NCBI GenBank assembly: GCA_021160885.1
Contig: JAGHBR010000143.1
Coordinates: forward strand, 1 to 17,169
Source of the DNA: Caldisericaceae bacterium
GTDB lineage: Bacteria; Calditrichota; Calditrichia; Calditrichales; Calditrichaceae
Reading direction: 5' to 3'
Length of the DNA stretch: 17,169 bases
Shown here: positions 14,219-17,169 of the stretch, piece after piece
Position numbering within the stretch: the stretch's first letter is position 1
How the letters are laid out: every line of letters starts with the position of its first letter
The notes under the pieces: model-generated
Seen by the model: only the letters and a program-made list of their open reading frames with translations
What the model was told of the DNA's origin: nothing
The model's database searches: none
Program-made: the position numbers and the translations under genes

Positions 14219-15535
14219 TTGGTTAAAATCATAGATATTGTGCCAGGCAGCATCGCCGAAGAGCTTGGCATTGAAAAAGGCGACCAGATCGTTACCATTA
14301 ACGGGCATGAAATCAACGACCGACTGGACTATCGCTTTTACCAGGCCGAAGAACAGTTGGAAGTGCTGATTCAGAAAGCAAATGAAACTATCGTTTTCGA
14401 AATCGAAAAGGACGCCGATGAAGACCTGGGCCTGGAATTGGAAGACATGAAGCTGATGTCCTGCGGTAACAATTGCATCTTCTGTTTTGTTTACCAGAAT
14501 CCTAAGGGCATGCGCAAGGCTCTTTATTTTAAAGACGAAGACTACCGTTACTCCTTTTTGTACGGTCATTACGTGACCATGACCACCTTAAAGCAAAAAG
14601 ATCTGGAGCGTATTATCGAACAACGACTCAGTCCGTTGTACATTTCGGTACACGCCACAGAACCGGAAGTACGTAAATTTTTGCTGGGCATCAAACGCGA
14701 AGACCATCTGCTGGAAAAAATCGATTACCTGACGCGAAACGGCATTGAACTGCACGCCCAGATTGTACTGGTTCCGGAAGTAAACGATGGCCCAGTTTTT
14801 GACCGTACGGTGCAAGATTTAAAAGCTTATTACCCGGGCGTTAAATCGGTAGCCGTGGTGCCGGTGGGTTTAACACGCCATCGCAACCATCTGGTGCCTT
14901 TACGCATTCACACACAACAGGAATTGCAGCAGGAAATCGAACATGTGGATCAGATTCGTCAACAACTGCGCCGGGAGTTAGGCGTAAATTTTGTTTATCT
15001 GTCCGATGAATTCTTCATTAAATCCGGACGCCCCATTCCGGAAGCCGATTATTACGACGAATTTTACCAAATCGAGAACGGTGTGGGAGAATTCAGAAAC
15101 ATGATGGACCGTTTTAAAGTCATTCAAAAGCACTTTCCGAAAAAATTGAATCAACCGTTGAAATTAAGCTGGGTGACGGGAAAGCTGGCCTACCAGAATT
15201 TATTTGAGCACATTGTAAAGCCTTTGAATCAGATCGAAAATCTGCAGATTCAGCTTATTCCTGTGGTTAATCGATTCTATGGACCAACGATTGAAGTTTC
15301 CGGCTTGCTGGTTGCTGAAGATATTTACCAGCAGGTTAAAGATCGCCCTTTGGGCGACGCCATCTTTTTACCGCCCCGCGTTCTAAACGAAGACAGACTG
15401 TTTTTAGACGACTGGACGGTAGAAGATCTGGAACAAAAAGTAGGCGTTAAATGTCATGTTTACCAGGAAGACATTGAAGAAATCATCGATGTTATTGACT
15501 ACTTTGCACACGAAACAGTGGTAAAAGGAGCTTAG
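14219..15535 (+). CDS. PDZ-radical SAM-DUF512 iron-sulfur protein
   Basis: The 438-residue protein belongs to the DUF512 family. Residues 1-65 form a PDZ-like domain (DIVPGSIAEELGIEKGDQIV, TINGHEIND). A radical-SAM cluster motif C-x3-C-x2-C follows at Cys82, Cys86 and Cys89 (SCGNNCIFCFVYQNPKGMRK), with DEDYRYSFLYGHYVTMT after it. The DUF512 part from about 245 contains YLSDEFFIKSGRPIPEADYY and QIENGVGEFR. The cysteines should hold a 4Fe-4S cluster, but the substrate is not known for the family as far as I can recall. The start is TTG at 14219 with GGGAG at 14209-14213, spaced 5 nt. The stop TAG abuts the ATG of der, which points to translational coupling. In Clostridia the same gene also stands next to der, hinting at a link to ribosome or translation work. 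Confidence 0.92.
   Translation: MVKIIDIVPGSIAEELGIEKGDQIVTINGHEINDRLDYRFYQAEEQLEVLIQKANETIVFEIEKDADEDLGLELEDMKLMSCGNNCIFCFVYQNPKGMRKALYFKDEDYRYSFLYGHYVTMTTLKQKDLERIIEQRLSPLYISVHATEPEVRKFLLGIKREDHLLEKIDYLTRNGIELHAQIVLVPEVNDGPVFDRTVQDLKAYYPGVKSVAVVPVGLTRHRNHLVPLRIHTQQELQQEIEHVDQIRQQLRRELGVNFVYLSDEFFIKSGRPIPEADYYDEFYQIENGVGEFRNMMDRFKVIQKHFPKKLNQPLKLSWVTGKLAYQNLFEHIVKPLNQIENLQIQLIPVVNRFYGPTIEVSGLLVAEDIYQQVKDRPLGDAIFLPPRVLNEDRLFLDDWTVEDLEQKVGVKCHVYQEDIEEIIDVIDYFAHETVVKGA
15525..15530 (+). promoter_or_regulatory. Ribosome binding site of der inside the DUF512 gene
   Basis: AAGGAG lies 5 nt before the ATG of der and within the last codons of the upstream gene. Together with the abutting TAG/ATG it fixes the start and supports coupled translation. 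Confidence 0.7.
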
Positions 15536-16852
15536 ATGGCAACACCTTTAGTAGCTATTGTGGGAAGACCCAATGTTGGAAAATCGACCTTATTTAATCG
15601 TTTAATTGGCCGGCGCAAAGCCATTGTGGACGACCGGCCGGGTGTAACGCGAGACCGCAATTACGATACTCTGGAGTGGAACGGCCAGGAAATCGGCATT
15701 ATCGATACCGGTGGTTATTTGCCCAAAACGCATCAGCACATCGACCTGGCCGTGCGCGAACAGGTTGAAATCGCCGTGGACGAAGCAGACCTGATTCTGT
15801 TTGTGGTTGACGCCAAAACAGGCGTGACCGATATTGATCTGGATCTGGCCAATATTCTTTTACAGAGCAATAAAAAGACCTTACTTGTCGTGAACAAGGT
15901 GGATTCGGTGGAATGGGAGTACGAACTGGGCCAATTTTACAATTTGGGTCTGGGTGAGCCGATTCCGGTTTCGGCCATTACCGGCAAGCGCAGCGGTGAC
16001 CTGCTTGACCTGATCATTGAACATATTAAAGCCGTACCAGCCAAATATGAAGAAGAAGACTATATTAAACTGGCCATCATCGGGCGTGAGAACGTGGGCA
16101 AATCTTCTTTTGTCAATACCCTGCTCAATCAACCGCGGGCCATTGTAACCGATATTCCGGGTACCACGCGCGATCCTATTGATTCCGTTCTTAATTATCA
16201 GAAAAGAAAGTATTTGATTATTGACACAGCCGGTTTAAAAAAGCGCAAACGCATTAAAGAAAATGTCCTCTTTTACAGCAATGTGCGTACCTACAAAAGC
16301 ATGCAAAGGGCCGATGTGATTCTTTACATGGTGGATGTCTCCGAGGGCCTGACTCATCACGACATCACCGTGTTAAATGAAGCCGCCAGACAGCAAAAAG
16401 GGATTGTTCTGGTGCTTAACAAGTGGGATTTAATCCCCAAAGACCACAAGACCATTGAACATTACACCGAAGAGATCAGCAACAAGTTGGGTTACCTGCG
16501 CTACATTCCGCAAATTTACGTTTCTGTACTGGAAAAACAGCGCCTCTACAAAACGCTTGACCTGGCTACCGAGGTTTACCAGGAACGTGCCAAACGTATT
16601 CCAACTTCGGAATTAAACGACTTTTTCTTGCCTCTGGTACAGGCCAATTTGCCGCCGGCCGTGCGCGGTAAGGAAATTAAGATCAACTACGTGACTCAGG
16701 CCAGGGCCAATCCGCCGCTGATCGTTTTCTTTTCCAATCATCCCGATTTAATCATGGATAGTTACAAACGCTTTCTTGAGAACAAGTTACGCGAACAATT
16801 TGGTTTTAAAGGGGTTCCACTTAAAATTGTGTTCAGGAAAAAGAATAAATGA
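15536..16852 (+). CDS. der: GTPase Der (EngA), ribosome assembly
   Basis: Der is the double-GTPase factor needed for maturation of the 50S ribosomal subunit. The 438 residues are the usual length. First G domain: P-loop GRPNVGKS (10-17), switch RPGVTRDRNYD, DTGG (57-60), NKVD (120-123), SAITG (146-150). Second G domain: GRENVGKS (183-190), PGTTRDPID, DTAG (230-233), NKWD (295-298). The KH-like domain runs from about 352 to the end and finishes in FGFKGVPLKIVFRKKNK. Two small departures: the second P-loop has Glu where Pro is common, and the second G5 region reads SVLEKQRL instead of the usual S-A-x-x-G-type. The ATG follows the DUF512 stop directly, and the stop overlaps the next gene in ATGA. 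Confidence 0.97.
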   Translation: MATPLVAIVGRPNVGKSTLFNRLIGRRKAIVDDRPGVTRDRNYDTLEWNGQEIGIIDTGGYLPKTHQHIDLAVREQVEIAVDEADLILFVVDAKTGVTDIDLDLANILLQSNKKTLLVVNKVDSVEWEYELGQFYNLGLGEPIPVSAITGKRSGDLLDLIIEHIKAVPAKYEEEDYIKLAIIGRENVGKSSFVNTLLNQPRAIVTDIPGTTRDPIDSVLNYQKRKYLIIDTAGLKKRKRIKENVLFYSNVRTYKSMQRADVILYMVDVSEGLTHHDITVLNEAARQQKGIVLVLNKWDLIPKDHKTIEHYTEEISNKLGYLRYIPQIYVSVLEKQRLYKTLDLATEVYQERAKRIPTSELNDFFLPLVQANLPPAVRGKEIKINYVTQARANPPLIVFFSNHPDLIMDSYKRFLENKLREQFGFKGVPLKIVFRKKNK

Positions 16853-17169
16853 GATTTTTGTCAAGGATTTTTCTGCTTTGTCTTTTTAGCTTGACCGTTC
16901 TGCAGGCTGATGTGCTGACTGATCTGGAACATTACATCCGCTCACGGGTTGAGGGACAGTCAGTGGCCATAAGCAACAAATGCGCTTTCCGCCAACAATT
17001 ATTGCTGCATTCTCATTTCAACGAGCTGCCGGCTGATTTAAAAGCCATGGCACAAACGTTTATGCCCATGCCTGAACGCCAGTGCCAGATGGTCAGTCCA
17101 TCCGGGCATTTTACGCTACATTACGATTTAACAGGCTTGCACGCCGTGCCGGCCAAAGACAGTCTGGGC
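16849..17169 (+). CDS. Secreted protein, 5' part only
   Basis: An ATG at 16849 overlaps the der stop (ATGA), and the frame stays open for 107 codons to the window edge. Residues 1-20 form a signal peptide (RFLSRIFLLCLFSLTVLQA). The mature part has two cysteines (in NKCAFRQQ and ERQCQMV) and then SPSGHFTLHYDLTGLHAVPA before DSLG. That last stretch resembles the start of the secreted 'FxxHY..tG..AVP..D..GNGiPDyV' proteins of Myxococcota and Bacteroidota (MXAN_6640-like putative metalloprotease family). The match is from memory and the diagnostic continuation is cut off. An extracellular protein is well supported and the family is a suggestion. Confidence 0.75.
   Translation, partial: MRFLSRIFLLCLFSLTVLQADVLTDLEHYIRSRVEGQSVAISNKCAFRQQLLLHSHFNELPADLKAMAQTFMPMPERQCQMVSPSGHFTLHYDLTGLHAVPAKDSLG

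Overview
The window looks like chromosome from a Gram-negative bacterium of the Bacteroidota/Calditrichota type, and Caldithrix is my best guess. This rests on secreted proteins that end in FlgD/type IX-secretion-like C-terminal domains, a PorV/PorQ-family barrel, and a TonB-dependent receptor with a carboxypeptidase-regulatory N-terminus, next to a bacterial SelB. The taxonomic placement is inference from gene content and style. No marker gene settles it.

Layout: (1) 1-225 is the 3' end of a short-chain dehydrogenase/reductase. (2) 411-1173 is the wreck of a secreted surface protein. A signal peptide and the start of a beta-helix are joined out of frame to the last Ig-like domain and a sorting domain. 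(3) 1291-2367, minus strand, is class II fructose-bisphosphate aldolase (fbaA). (4) 2368-3140 is a gene-free mosaic of repeats with two imperfect tandem copies of a unit of about 145 bp, a perfect 11-bp hairpin and inverted flanking words. (5) 3141-10390, minus strand, is a three-gene outer-membrane operon: TonB-dependent receptor, then an 1156-residue secreted protein, then a PorV/PorQ-like barrel. It has a good promoter candidate upstream and an intrinsic terminator downstream. An in-frame TAA splits the receptor gene, cutting the signal peptide and regulatory domain from plug and barrel. (6) 10391-10906 is a second gene-poor stretch carrying the operon promoter and another copy of the CTCTTAA-type repeat. 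(7) 10907-17169, plus strand, holds ndk, selB, an ABC-transporter permease overlapping selB by 4 nt, a PDZ/radical-SAM/DUF512 protein, der (engA), and the start of a secreted protein overlapping der by 4 nt.

How the genes fit together: the plus-strand block is mostly housekeeping (nucleotide balance, selenocysteine insertion, ribosome assembly), with the known DUF512-der pairing. The minus-strand operon encodes a cell-surface apparatus in which receptor, large surface protein and barrel are probably partners. The most interesting points are the nonsense codon in that operon, the collapsed surface-protein gene near the left edge, and the composite intergenic repeats. I found no CRISPR array, tRNA, rRNA or complete insertion sequence, and no clear new defence or biosynthetic system.
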